A DNA stretch of 64,000 nt from Cololabis saira (GCF_033807715.1 NC_084596.1:31876879-31940878); one strand, 5' to 3'. Numbered from the stretch's first letter, positions 41,001-49,366 are shown. Numbers and translations are program-made. Notes: generated by a model not told the origin, from the letters alone.

Positions 41001-42513
41001 TAAAACATTATTAAACTTTCACAAGTCCTGATAAAAGATAAAGGTGAAGTCCAAAACAAATTAGGCAAAAGGTTATACTTTCATCTCTGATATTTACTGA
41101 GGAAAATGATCCATTATCACATAACTCAGAATCAAATTCTAAATTTCATTACTTGCATACAAAGCCCAAATTACTATTGCATTACATTACTATGGAAGCA
41201 ACTTCCAATCTGGGTTAAGGAAGCTGACACTACCTCCACTTTTAAAACCAAACTTAAAACGTTTCTGTTTAGTAAAGCCTATAGTTAGTGTAAACTCTAG
41301 TGTGTTAGGGCCAGTAGTCATAGCTGCAGCTACAGGACAGGACTAGAGCAGCTCGTCTCAAACAGAGCTCCGTCCTAGATATGCTGCTATAGGCCTACGC
41401 TGCAGGGCAACACCAACATGATCCACTGCGCGGTGCCCATCACCCCTCTTTCTCTTTCCTTCCTCAGATATTAATAATAAGTATCTCATAACCATAATTG
41501 TTCTTGTAGTTTGTTATGCTGGTCTTTTTCTCTTTTTTTTCTTTTTCTCTTCTGTGCATGTTTGCAGGCCAGAGCCTAAGGAGCTGCATCCTGACTTGCA
41601 GTCCCACCCTCTGACCACCTCAGTGTCTGCTTTCTAAATCTGTTTATATAGTCATCCCTGTAGTGCAGTTAGCCATTGTGTCTGTGTCTCTCCTTTCTCT
41701 GTTCTTCATTCTCTGTCTGATCTCTCTTTTCCTGCTCTGCCCAGCTGGCCTTCAGCAGGAGGGTCCCCCCCTTATGATCCAGGTCCTGCTCAAAGTTTCT
41801 TTCCTCCTAAGGACGAGTTTTTTCCTTGCCACTGTTTGGCTTAAGGCTTTTCTCCCACTAGGGGAGTTTTTTACCTGCCATTGTTTATGTTTATGTAATA
41901 ATTACTCGGGGGTCATGTTAGAAGTCTCTGTAAAGCGCCTAGAGACAACTTCTGTTGTAATAAATACAATTGAATTGAATATCTTTAATTGGTCGAAAGC
42001 ATGTGAACTTCTGGGATTACCGGTAACTGTCATTTTTGACAGCAAATCGTAATCAGGTATTCTCAATAAATGTGAAGACAGTCAGGTGTGAATGATCACC
42101 ATGTTTTAGAAATAGAACAGGTATCTTTCAAAGGCGCATCGTGACAACATGTGTTGGTATATTATAAAACAAAGGAGTTCTTGACATGCCACAAAGTCAC
42201 CCGGAACATAAGTTGGGTGATACAGTAAGACACTTGCCTGAAGCAGACTGATCATTCTACAAAACAAAGGTTAATGGACAATTAAGTGCGTATTTTGGAG
42301 TGGCAAAGTTAAAGTTCTGACTATGAATAAAAATAATTTTAATTAATTTCCATCAGATTCAATCTTGATTAGAATACATCTAGCTCATGTCAGGGAAAAG
42401 TCACTTCCATGAAAAAAAAACTAGAATTTTTGCTGTAACTGTAATCATGCTAAATGATAAGTTATGTAAAGTGTGCCGTATGTGACATGCTGCTGTTGAT
42501 CTCTTCACAGTGA
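3323..42513 (+). CDS. colec12: Collectin-12 (scavenger receptor with C-type lectin domain), gene span of coding exons 2-10
   Basis: Type II membrane receptor that binds and internalises microbes, oxidised LDL and fucosylated or galactosylated glycans. The coding exons at 3323-3373, 30983-31105, 35497-35583, 35662-36705, 39451-40011, 40145-40284, 40370-40479 and 40597-40738 join with GT/AG sites and consistent phases. With the expected 7-nt first exon (Met-Lys plus one base, not in the window) they give about 755 residues; the human protein has 742. Order seen: short acidic cytoplasmic tail with YKRF (a YxxPhi-type uptake motif) at 16-19, membrane helix about 38-58, coiled-coil stalk about 61-437 with many N-x-S/T sites, 47 uninterrupted Gly-X-Y triplets about 438-578, a Pro/Val-rich linker to 624, and a C-type lectin domain 625-755. 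The domain order and near-identical stretches (e.g. the [10 protein letters not shown] segment) make the assignment firm. The start exon lies upstream of the window. The exact C-terminus is less certain: a stop opens the terminal exon. Confidence 0.95.
4941..5287 (-). mobile_element. Retroposed transcript 3' end with poly(A) and 16-bp target duplication
   Basis: Flanked by a perfect 16-bp direct repeat ACGTCTCCATGTTTCT (4925-4940 and 5288-5303). On the minus strand the insert ends in AATAAATAAA followed by an A-rich tail, the signature of LINE-driven retroposition. It carries the long CA/TG microsatellite. No coding frame was recognised, so the source transcript is unknown. Confidence 0.75.
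5005..5097. repeat. TG microsatellite
   Basis: About 46 uninterrupted TG dinucleotides inside the retroposed insert. Confidence 0.98.
6106..7150. mobile_element. Fold-back element with long arms of tandem AAAATAGCCG subrepeats
   Basis: Left arm (6106-about 6263) and right arm (about 6985-7150) are inverted copies built from reiterated TTTTGCAAAATAGCCG-like units. The ends are GTTACGGTAAATGTAGAAAA and its complement TTTTCTACATTAACCGTAAC (one mismatch). A 26-bp perfect palindrome lies at 6181-6206. The 0.7 kb centre has a 60-120 residue open frame (about 6405-6683) of unknown meaning. No transposase recognised; class unknown. Confidence 0.75.
8664..8784. repeat. CCAT/CCGT tetranucleotide array
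   Basis: About 30 tandem tetramers switching between CCAT and CCGT in blocks. Confidence 0.97.
8975..10165. mobile_element. TIR DNA transposon remnant (GGCCYGATTTACTAA ends)
   Basis: Left end GGCCTGATTTACTAA and right end TTAGTAAATCGGGCC are inverted. Flanks repeat CTATG (8970-8974 and 10166-10170), or TAT if one more G is counted in the ends. No transposase was recognised. A second inverted repeat pair is nested at 9478-9883. Confidence 0.7.
9478..9883. mobile_element. Nested inverted-repeat element
   Basis: Two 45-bp arms (9478-9522 and 9839-9883) are inverted copies with two mismatches; each includes GTATTCAGCACCCCTGC or its complement. The 316-bp centre is AT-rich. Lies within the 8975-10165 element. 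Confidence 0.65.
11503..11695 (-). mobile_element. LINE 3'-end fragment (L2-like)
   Basis: GGCAAGGCAAGTTTATTTAT ... CAAAGTGCTTTACATCAAC is the reverse complement of a fish LINE 3' tail. A near-identical copy begins at 45896. Confidence 0.7.
13166..13251. mobile_element. PIF/Harbinger-type MITE fragment
   Basis: Right end CGCGGAACCATAAATCAGCC T followed by TTA. It matches the right half of copies at 21450 and 44443; the left end is degenerate. Confidence 0.55.
13775..15083. mobile_element. hAT transposon (non-autonomous), host of a second hAT
   Basis: Perfect 14-bp ends CAGAGCCGGATTAA / TTAATCCGGCTCTG and an exact 8-bp target duplication ACCGCTGC (13767-13774 and 15084-15091). hAT family by end sequence and 8-bp duplication. 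Its interior is mostly the nested hAT, TATG-type simple repeat and A/T homopolymers. Confidence 0.92.
14213..14851 (-). mobile_element. hAT transposon with transposase N-terminal remnant
   Basis: Ends CAGAGCCG / CGGCCCTG with an exact 8-bp duplication TGCGTATG (14205-14212 and 14852-14859). A minus-strand frame (up to 14548) begins [20 protein letters not shown], resembling the start of ZMYM1-like hAT transposases, and ends without a catalytic domain. A GGGGCGCCAGGCCCCTT unit is repeated in tandem near 14750-14800. Confidence 0.88.
15170..15206. repeat. Perfect palindrome (18-bp arms, 1-nt centre)
   Basis: AATCTGCTCCCGTCGTGA, one C, then the exact complement. Lies in the right half of the long TTAA element; the short copy has only a diverged single arm (about 2870). 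Confidence 0.9.
20949..22022. mobile_element. TIR DNA transposon remnant (GGGCCAATCCCAATAC ends)
   Basis: Left end GGGCCAATCCCAATAC pairs with right-end complement GGCCCTGTCCCAATAC; TTT on both flanks. Subterminal CACTACCCCTA motifs repeat in both arms. Contains a nested PIF/Harbinger-type MITE at 21450-21579 and a short CAG run near 21305. No transposase. Confidence 0.65.
21450..21579. mobile_element. PIF/Harbinger-type MITE
   Basis: Inverted ends AGCTGATTTATGGTTACGCG / CGCGGAACCATACATCAGCC T with TTA following on the right. Same family as 44443-44551. Confidence 0.7.
22976..23025 (+). mobile_element. LINE (RTE-like) 3'-tail remnant
   Basis: The phrase GACCCTGCAAAGGATAAACG GGTATAGAAAATGG is a common fish LINE tail. 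Similar decayed tails are near 19490 and 29735. Short and diverged. Confidence 0.4.
23129..23400 (-). mobile_element. LINE 3'-end fragment (L2-like)
   Basis: GGCAAGGCAAGGCAAGGGAA then GTTTATTCAAC...AGAGTGCTTTACAAAG, a diverged relative of the 11503 and 45896 copies. Confidence 0.6.
27251..27648 (-). mobile_element. tRNA-derived SINE, split by a hAT MITE
   Basis: On the minus strand the head has a polymerase III A box (TGGCTCAGTTGGTAGAGCG, 27622-27640) and B box (GGTTCGAACC, 27586-27595). The body has GCGCTTT repeats and the tail is ATTTACC-rich. No acceptor-stem fold, so a SINE and not a tRNA gene. Confidence 0.75.
27273..27496. mobile_element. hAT MITE with exact 8-bp target duplication
   Basis: A 224-bp element with long near-perfect inverted ends (CAGGGGTAGGCAATTCCGGT and complement), flanked by GTTTACAC at 27265-27272 and 27497-27504. 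The intact duplication shows insertion into the SINE tail. A diverged relative is at 57371-57600. Confidence 0.95.
29315..29390 (+). mobile_element. L2-like LINE 3' fragment
   Basis: Contains GGCCTTCGGCAGGAGGGTCC CCCCTTATGAGCC, shared with the longer copies at 31438 (minus) and 41113 (plus). Confidence 0.65.
30983..31105 (+). CDS. colec12: colec12 coding exon 3: transmembrane segment
   Basis: A 123-nt phase 1-1 exon bounded by TTGCAG and GTAAGT. It encodes a juxtamembrane CTKCKNDW motif (cysteines at 27 and 30) and one hydrophobic helix of about 21 residues (38-58) ending LGYK. With a short N-terminal tail and no signal peptide this is a type II signal anchor. Confidence 0.96.
31438..31702 (-). 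mobile_element. L2-like LINE 3' end
   Basis: Starts with the (TTCAA)n/ATTTTATTTGTATAGCG tail and contains TTGTCTCTAGGCGCTTTCCA and CTCCCCTAGTGGGAGAAAAG. Inverse orientation of the 41113-41975 and 43537-43712 copies. Located in colec12 intron 3 just after the membrane exon. Confidence 0.8.
31703..35496. other. colec12: Remainder of colec12 intron 3
   Basis: No gene recognised. A short LINE tail (TTTATTTGTATAGCAATTTT, minus orientation) is at about 33742-33810. A 128-residue open frame at 34091-34477 shows no recognisable family or splice support. Confidence 0.6.
35497..35583 (+). CDS. colec12: colec12 coding exon 4: start of the coiled-coil stalk
   Basis: An 87-nt phase 1-1 exon between TCTTAG and GTATGG, residues 61-89. 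It reads [12 protein letters not shown]..., ending VEKDLKKL, and aligns with the first extracellular stalk residues of collectin-12. Confidence 0.95.
35662..36705 (+). CDS. colec12: colec12 coding exon 5: large coiled-coil exon
   Basis: A single 1044-nt exon encoding residues about 90-437, the extracellular alpha-helical stalk that trimerises the receptor. It is rich in heptad-like Leu/Gln/Asn spacing and has several N-glycosylation sequons (NAT, NQT, NIS, NIT, NTS, NVS, NDS, NFT). The last 19 residues, [19 protein letters not shown] followed by LQG, are the most conserved junction into the collagen region. Flanked by TTTTCAG and GTAAGA; the reading frame is open throughout. Confidence 0.97.
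37099..37134. repeat. ATT microsatellite, left flank of the 37135 element
   Basis: About 12 ATT units directly abutting the GGGCCCGAGC end. Confidence 0.95.
37135..38024. mobile_element. ATT-flanked repeat element with hairpin ends
   Basis: Begins GGGCCCGAGCACTTGCAGTG (hairpin GCAC-TTGCA-GTGC) and ends GGGCCC...GCTGCTTGCAGCTTTAA (hairpin GCTGC-TT-GCAGC). A run of ATT units lies on each side. Inside, a unit of about 125 bp containing GACATA..GTGGTGTCATGGGACTC and TTAGCCCCGCCCCTTCTTCT is repeated about 2.5 times (about 37654-37960). I recall this phrase as abundant in fish genomes; class not known to me. Confidence 0.65.
38028..38060. repeat. ATT microsatellite, right flank of the 37135 element
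   Basis: About 11 ATT units directly after the terminal hairpin of the element. Confidence 0.95.
38091..39099. mobile_element. TIR DNA transposon carrying captured rDNA
   Basis: Perfect inverted ends GGCTACGTTCACACTGCAG / CTGCAGTGTGAACGTAGCC and TAT on both flanks (38088-38090, 39100-39102). Subterminal ATCCGATTTT motifs recur in both arms. No transposase. The centre holds an ITS2/28S rDNA piece (38330-38520) and a CCCGCTCCCGC-rich segment (38655-38800) that resembles part of the hAT at 46268-46844. Superfamily not assigned. Confidence 0.8.
38330..38520 (+). pseudogene. 28S rRNA 5'-end fragment with preceding ITS2-like sequence
   Basis: 38442-38490 reads CGACCTCAGATCAGACGAGA CAACCCGCTGAAATTAAGCA TATTACTAA. 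This is the start of vertebrate 28S rRNA (CCCGCTGAATTTAAGCATAT region) with one base lost or changed. It then decays (AAGAAGCTAAGGATTC..., GCGAAGCGG) to about 38520. The 110 bp before it are very GC-rich and purine/pyrimidine-skewed like ITS2, in the correct order. Too short to be functional rRNA. Confidence 0.85.
39451..40011 (+). CDS. colec12: colec12 coding exon 6: collagen-like domain and linker
   Basis: A 561-nt phase 1-1 exon. It encodes 47 perfect Gly-X-Y triplets (residues about 438-578) with many GPP, GPK and GDK triplets, then a 46-residue Pro/Val/Thr-rich linker. Lys-rich triplets (GPK, GQK, GDK, GAK) are the expected ligand surface for negatively charged scavenger ligands such as oxidised LDL; that role is family knowledge. 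Spliced from TGGTTTAG and into GTGAGT. Confidence 0.97.
40145..40284 (+). CDS. colec12: colec12 coding exon 7: first third of the C-type lectin domain
   Basis: Residues 625-671, starting GCPPEFKRF with the first disulphide cysteines (626, 637, 655) and the typical SCYYFS core strand. Phase 1 in, phase 0 out; bounded by TTTTTTCAG and GTAAAT. Confidence 0.96.
40370..40479 (+). CDS. colec12: colec12 coding exon 8: middle of the C-type lectin domain
   Basis: A 110-nt exon, residues 672-707, containing the canonical [10 protein letters not shown] motif (WIGL-type signature) and WKWVDGT. Donor GTGAGT splits a Lys codon that is completed by the next exon. Confidence 0.96.
40597..40738 (+). CDS. colec12: colec12 coding exon 9: sugar-binding end of the C-type lectin domain
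   Basis: Residues 708-755. It has QPDNW (714-718), E726, and WND (737-739), the calcium and sugar ligands of a galactose-type (QPD) site, plus the final cysteines 728, 742 and 750 (FICE). The exon probably ends at ACT before GTCAGT (40739). If that donor is not used, the frame runs 22 more residues to a stop near 40805. Confidence 0.93.
41113..41975 (+). mobile_element. L2-like LINE 3' end
   Basis: Starts with the LINE ORF2 C-terminal remnant ([20 protein letters not shown] then FLFSKAYS), followed by the 3' UTR with GGCCTTCAGCAGGAGGGTCC and a terminal ATACAATTGAATTGAAT tail. Lies in the last colec12 intron. Confidence 0.8.
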
Positions 42514-42980
42514 AAGCTCCAGTTTTAGAGCATCCATCTGAGATGGCGTGAGCGACCTGAGGGAAGGGAGGCTGGAGTTGAAGCTGAAGACGCCATACCA
42601 AAGACAAAGGACATGGAAGGACTCAAATAAAGTCGGCCCAGGGAGCCATCACTGATACTATGACTGATGTTTGTCTTTTGAGGCACCTTAAAAGACAATG
42701 TTGTGCCAAAGACAGAGAAAGCACAGAGCCATCCCAACATTGGGCAATGTAGATTTGGTACTGAAGTTACATGAGATTGTAGTAATATAGGCTCCTTATT
42801 TGGTGCAGCTCCTTTTGTATATGTGTATGTAAATAGTACTGCACAAAGGCACATTTTATGTTTTTAGAATTTTATACTGATGATTCTTTTTTTTTGTACT
42901 CATACTCATATTTTCAAAAATAACACTATTGACCATCAAAAAAAAGTAGTCTTTTAATAAATTGAAGCATTTCACAGAAA
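42511..42980 (+). other. colec12: colec12 terminal exon: stop codon and 3' untranslated region
   Basis: A strong acceptor (pyrimidine tract then CACAG) ends at 42510. When joined in phase to the exon ending at 40738, the first codon here is TGA, so this exon would hold only the stop and the 3' UTR. AATAAA signals lie at 42626 and 42956. The exact polyadenylation site cannot be seen. An in-frame coding alternative ([13 protein letters not shown] then stop) exists in another phase but no matching donor was found. Confidence 0.55.
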
Positions 42981-44442
42981 ACAAACTACTTCCACAGTCA
43001 AAGCTGTGATTACATATAGTATAAGCTCCTACAAGTAAAGTTGAGCACCCATTCACCATCATCAAATGACTGCAAACTCAAGTAAGAAAAGAAGGACCGC
43101 TAGTTTGTAAATATCACCTTTTTTCTAAAATAGAAATATCACTGAAGAGATGCTCAGTGTGAGCAGTATTACTGTGTTATGAGGGAAGGTACTTCTTAGA
43201 CATTATTCTGCCAGTATAAGTTTTACATATAGTACACGTAAACAATATGTAAATGTTTGTAATGTAGCCATTATAAGATTAATTATCTCATATGTCACAT
43301 GTTTATAATTAGTGTTATTAGTTATTGTTGTATTGTTGACCTTTGGTATGTTACGAGTTGCTTGGAACTGATTTAACTCAGCAAGCTCCTATGAATCAGG
43401 TCAGACATTAAGACAATACATTGTGAAAGATGCTCTGTGGGGAGTCCTTGATTTTTGTCCATTACAAAAGGAACAGTGCATTTACATGGTGCAACACTAA
43501 CATATATTTGATTGAAACCACAAGCACAATTCTCCATTATGTTTTTCCTTGCCACTGTTTGGCTTAAGGCCTTTCTCCCACTACGGGAGTTTTTACCTGC
43601 CATTGTTTATGTAATAATTGCTCGGGGTTCATGTTCTGGGTCTCTGGAAAGCGTCTAGAGACAACTTTTGTTGTATTAGACGCTATACAAATAAAATTGA
43701 ATTGAATTGAATATATCATGTGTTGGTATGTTATTTGTCTGACCAGCAGTCTGAAATCCAAAATGCATCCATAAGCATAAAATGAAGAAAGGTGGAATAG
43801 CACTATTTGCATGCATATAAAAACAATCAACAGTCAGCCTGCGAAATTCAGTATTCTCAGAATAATTTCTTCTTCTTTTAAACTGACAACAGAAGATGAA
43901 CAATTCAGAGTGCAAAGTGCTCCTTTTAAAGGCAGAAGAAAGAAAAAGAAACGGAATTCAACAAGTTGGAGGACTGAATGAAAATACATTTATTTTTTCC
44001 CCGTTTTTTCCTTTTTTTTAGTTATTTAAAGCCAACTGATTTACTGTAATATGTCACGTTGACATATTCATCGTTATCAAACCGATCAAGTCACAACTAC
44101 ATAATTGAATGAATACACGTTATTTCCCTGCTGATTCTAACTACAATCTGACAAATCCCGCTTTACTAAGTCAAACAGAGACAAACTAGCAACACGCCAA
44201 ATAAAACATGTTATTATTATTCATTGTCACGGCGAAGCCGTGGTCACGTGACAGCCGTCACCTGACAATGAGAGTTCTTTTTTTTTTTCTTATTTATTTT
44301 CAGCAAGGTAAATGTATATTTTATTAATAATTTTCTCTTATATATGAGCCATAAAAGAGATATTGACAATCGTCTGATCGTAGGTTTTAGACTGATAGCG
44401 TCGGCAGGCGTTTGTTGTCACCAAGACAGTTGGCTCCAGTTA
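42981..44442. other. Spacer between colec12 and stam
   Basis: Holds an L2-like LINE tail (43537-43712). Otherwise AT-rich with no supported gene. An imperfect palindrome GTCACGGCGAAGCCGTGGTC is at about 44226. The stam promoter presumably lies in the last few hundred bases; no TATA box was identified. Confidence 0.55.
43537..43712 (+). mobile_element. L2-like LINE 3' tail
   Basis: TTTTTCCTTGCCACTGTTTG G ... GACGCTATACAAATAAAATT GAATTGAATTGAAT. Nearly identical to the tails at 31438 and 41113. Confidence 0.8.
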
Positions 44443-44551
44443 AGGCCGATTTATGGTTCCGCGTTACACCAACGCAGTACGGTGCGCGTCGCCGCATACC
44501 CTACGCCGTAGGCTACGCCGTCGATTTAACGCGGCACCATTAATTCAGGCT
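44443..44551. mobile_element. PIF/Harbinger-type MITE upstream of stam
   Basis: A 109-bp element with inverted ends AGGCCGATTTATGGTTCCGC / GCGGCACCATTAATTCAGGC T and TTA duplicated on both sides (44440-44442, 44552-44554). A 3-bp TTA duplication fits PIF/Harbinger. Palindromic GC-rich core (CTACGCCGTAGG). It ends 162 bp before the stam ATG. Confidence 0.85.
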
Positions 44552-44713
44552 TTACCCAGCATGCCTTGCGTGTTGCCGTCTCGCAGACAGCGGTGACTGT
44601 GTAGAAAGCATCAGCTACTCACACTAACACCCATCAAGTTGCCGTTACTATGTATTTTAGTTTGATGAAATAAGAATAAGAGGGAAAAGGAACTTGTTTT
44701 CGACACACCAGCG

Positions 44714-44753
44714 ATGCCTCTCTTCACGACCAACCCCTTTGACCAAGATGTTG
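44714..44753 (+). CDS. stam: stam coding exon 1
   Basis: Encodes [13 protein letters not shown] plus the first base of Glu14. G at -3 of the ATG, donor GTGAGT. The conserved N-terminus fixes the start. Confidence 0.97.
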
Positions 44754-47700
44754 GTGAGTAATCCCAACTAAGTGGGCTAGCCTCAGTAGCTGATGGGCAG
44801 CTTTGTTTATTTTTCTCAGCCCTCCTTTTGAGCATCATGTATTTACCTCCAGTATGACAGAATAACTACACGAGCTTTGACATGTGCACACGATCTCGTT
44901 AAGAGTCAGTGAGTAGTCGCGGATGCTGCCGTCAGCTAACTTTAGCAGCTTTAGCTTTTATCCCTGCATCCCATCATCATGGTGATGAGCATCTCCAGAC
45001 CGGTGGGAGAGACAGGATGTGGTTACAACCACAACCTGCTCATCCTCTGTGTGTGTCTGGCTGTGAAAGTACACCAACATCACCACTCAGAGCCAGCCGA
45101 GCCAGCATTTACTGCTAATCTGGGGAAGCTCCTGATGGGCATGTTTGGACTCTCAGCGAGTCACAGCTGTGGACCAGAGGTGTCAAAGTATTCACATTCA
45201 TTACTCAGGTAGAAGTATAGATACTAGAGTTTAAAAATACTCCTGTACAAGTTGAAGTATCAACTCAAGTTTTTTACTCAAGTAAAAGTATAAAAGTACT
45301 GGTTTCAAAACTACTTAAAGTGTAAAAGTAAAAGTAATGTAAGGGGGGGAAAAGCCATTAAGGACAAAAGCCATTGAAAATAAATGCATCTTAGTATAAT
45401 GCAAATATATTAAAGAACCATATATGTGTACTATTGAGCATTAACATGTGTTTCAGAGAGCAGGAGATATGATGACTAGTTGCCTATAAGTATTGTAGTG
45501 GTGCAAAAAGTCAAACTTCAGAGGCATGTTATCATTTATCCTAACATTTATTGGAATGTACATCCAAGTTTAGTTGCAGGAATCTGAGGGAACGGATGTA
45601 AGAACAAAACTGGACAAGAACATCTGAAACAACCAAATTCACTGTATCCGGATGGAGCAATTTAACTGGATAGTTTTTTTTTAAAGGCCGAATTGTGATA
45701 GAGTAACGAGGCTGTTTTTAAAATGTAAGGAGTAAAAAGTACAGATAATTGCATGAAAATGTAAGGAGTAAAAGTAAAAAGTCATCTGAAAAATAATTAT
45801 TCCGGTGAAGTATAGATAACCAAAATTTCTACTTAAGTAAGGTAACAAAGTATTTGTACTTCATTACTTGACACCTCTGGCTGTGGGTCAAGTCGCAAGG
45901 CAAGTTTATTTGAACAGCACAATTCAACACAAGGTAATTCAAAGTGCTTTACATCAACATTAAAAGCGGCAAAACACAATTAAACAGTAAATAACAACAG
46001 ATAAAATGATGAGAAAAGAGGTACAATAATAAAAAGCACAAGTTTTTAAAAAGTAAGGGCAGTAGAGTACAGCAGGTAAGTCTTTAATTTAAGAGTACTT
46101 TTCAGTAAACAGTAATGTTTTTAGGCCTGATTTAAAGGAGCTGACAGTTGGAGCAGACCTCAGGTCTACAGGAAGTTTGTTCCACCGGTGAGGAGCAGAA
46201 TAACTGAACGCTGCCTCACCTTGCTTGGTTCTGGTTCTGGAACCACAACAATCCAGGTGAACTCAGGCAGGGGTCCCCAAACCTTTTCCAGTGAGGGCCA
46301 CATAACTTTTCCCTTCTCTGATGGGGGGCCAGGGTTAGTTTCTAACAGAAAAGGTGTGACAATCGCAGCCTAAATGTAATCATTTATTGTTTTACAGAAA
46401 ACATGCTGACACTCCAGTGCACCACACATATCCAAATATTAATAACTTAATAATTTCTGAGATCAAATAACCTTCTCTGGGTTCTTCACAGAATAAAAAA
46501 AAAGCAGAAAATATATAGGCTAATAACACTATTTATGAAGTCAATAAAAATCAAATAACCCTCTCTGGGTTTTTCACAGAAAGAAAGTTATGTTGTGCCG
46601 TGCACAATCCTGTGCAGGCATGAATTCTTAGAGTTTTGCGGGTGCGGGCGGGAGTGGATGAAGAAAACAGTCCCGGGCAGGTCTTTAGACTGGGGTATGG
46701 GTGGCCATAAGGGTAAAAAATGTGCTGGGGCAAAGTGAGGTCGTAGTAGCATTATTTTTTTTTATCTGTCTCTGGTATTGTTCAGGGGGCCAAATGTGGA
46801 GGCGGGCCTTGTGCGACCCGTGGGCCGTAGTTTGGGGACCACTAACCTAAGGGGTCTGGGAGCTTCATAGGGAACTAACAGATCAAGCATGTATTTTGGT
46901 CCAAGACCATTCAGGTCTTTGTAGACCAGCAGTAATATTTTAAACTCTATCCTTTGACTCACTGGAAGCCAGTGTAGTGATTTCATGACTGGTGTAATGT
47001 GGTCCAGTTTTCTAGTGTTTGTAAGGACTCTGGCGGCAGGGTTCTGGATCAGCTGCAGCTGCCTGTAAAGATGCCGTTACAATAATCCAACCTACTGAAA
47101 ATGAATGCCTGAATACGGTTTTCCATGTCTTGTATAGACAGAAACCCCTGTGTAAGGTGAATCTTGGACAATAGTTGTGACAGTCTACTACTCTAGTCAA
47201 TCCTCCATCTGTTTTTTGTTACCACTTGCCTTCTCCATCGTTTCATATCTCAACATAATAAAACAACACAGATGGCAGTCTTTGGTCCGTGGTCCATATC
47301 CTTTACAAAGCTATGCAATATGGTACAATGTAAATTGCACATACATCACATTTAGCTGTGTGTGGGGGGAGGGGGTGTCATATCAATGCCTTGATCTTTC
47401 CTTGAGATGCTCCTCATCAGTTTTTACATTCCACTAAATGCTAATTGGGTGACAAGAGCATGACCCTTATGTATGTCAGGACATAAGGATTTCCAGTAGA
47501 ACCGTGGGCTCTAATACGATAATACAAGTAATTTACTTTACTTGTCAATGGGTTGAATGATGCAGCTGATTATGTTTTTATATTGCAAGAATAGTTAATC
47601 CAATTTATGTCATGATTATTTTTATACTTTTTCTATGGTCCTTCAAAGCAGCTGATGCACCGCTGTGTAGATGTCCTGCTCACTGCTCAAGCTTCTGGTC

Positions 47701-49329
47701 TATTTAGCACTTTATCATGAAGTCGTTTTCTGGGAATATAGAAATATCGATCAAACTGTGATGTTTAACAATGACAGGGAAACCCAGCTGATAAAGAGGA
47801 ACTATTACATGTTCTTACATGTTACATGTTACAACCTTACATGTTCTAATATTGTCAAGCTCTAGTCTTAAATTAACTTGAGATTAGACTGTTAAACACC
47901 ACATGTGCCATTAGTACAGTATTTGAAAGAGACTTTGATAAGTTGCAAGCTCTGTTCATAATCTTTTTTGTTCACAGTTTTGTTCATAATCAAACTTACA
48001 TAAGACACCTTTTGTTTACAGGGATGAGTATGAAGCAGAATTTGTTTCTACCTAAATAGAATTGCAAAAAGAGGAACTGCACAGACATCTTGCTACTGAA
48101 CTTTATTTTTGGAATTATTTACATTATTGTTGTTATTGCTTTGAGAATTTTTTTTTTTTAATTATTTTTTGTAAAAGATCCTCTCCATTTTACCAATTTT
48201 GAAACGCATTTAGTCAGAAAAATGACTTCAGCTATCTGTACGATTTCTGCTCATGTTAGTTGTTGTGCTTCTTCCCTGCAGAGAAAGCAACCAGTGAGAT
48301 GAACACAGCCGAGGACTGGGGCCTCATTCTGGACATATGTGATAAGATAGGGCAGTCGCGCACAGGGTAACTTCTCTTCCTTCGTTCTGAGTCATACAGA
48401 CACATTAATGGCTGTCTGGAGTTATTCTTTTTCTTTTTGCCAGTTGTAGACTATGTATTCACCAGTGGTGTGTGATTGATTTCAGGGAAATAACTAATGA
48501 TGCTGTTCATCAGAAAAGCTGAATGCAAAATAGGCTTGAATCAAAAGCACATTTTTATCTTTCAGGTCGACATGATTAGATGCCTGTACCCTACCCTCCT
48601 GATACGATTTCTGTTTAGTCAATTTTGCTCTCCCATGACATAATACTGGCATTTGGGCTATAAATGTGTGAACCGAGGTGGTATACCTCCAGTAATTCTC
48701 ATGGTTTTGGTGCTTGTTCATGTTTGTAGCCGACCAAGTGGCTGCAAAGAAAGAAATTGCCCTTCATTGCCCTTGACTCTGATATGTAGCTTGATTGTTT
48801 TATAGACTTCAGTGAGTGTCTTCAGACTTTTTTCAGATGTACTTTTCTGTCGCAGGCCCAAAGAATGTCTTCGATCTATTATGAGAAGAGTGAACCACAA
48901 GGATCCCCATGTCGCCATGCAGGCTCTGACCGTAAGTCAACTGTAAATAAGCAGCCATGTTTTGTACACAGTTGGGTCTGGAAATATTTGGACATTGACA
49001 CAATGTTTGCTATTTCAGCTTATACCAAAACATATCAGAAGATTAAGTTGTATGATACAAATAGTCTTAAACAACAAGCTCTAAATTTCAGGGTATTCCC
49101 ACCAAGACAATAGGAGGCGCTTTGGAATTGTAGCTGTAATACACAGCGATGCAGATTATGGAGTTGACTCCAGTTATGCTGTTTGGAAACTGCTGCTGTG
49201 AACCCAAAAAAGCAGATCAGAGAGAAAGTAGGAACATTAACTGTGGGCAGAACAATAGTCGAGTGCACTATGGAAAAGGTAAAAAAATAAATATTAGTGT
49301 TGTTATAATTATTATAATAATAATATGTG

Positions 49330-49366
<37 letters not shown>

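Larger units (their letters stand above)
44754..48281. other. stam: stam intron 1
   Basis: Contains a hAT MITE (45175-45879), an L2-like LINE (45896-47190) and a hAT inside it (46268-46844). Nothing recognised in 44754-45174 or 47191-48281. Confidence 0.6.
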
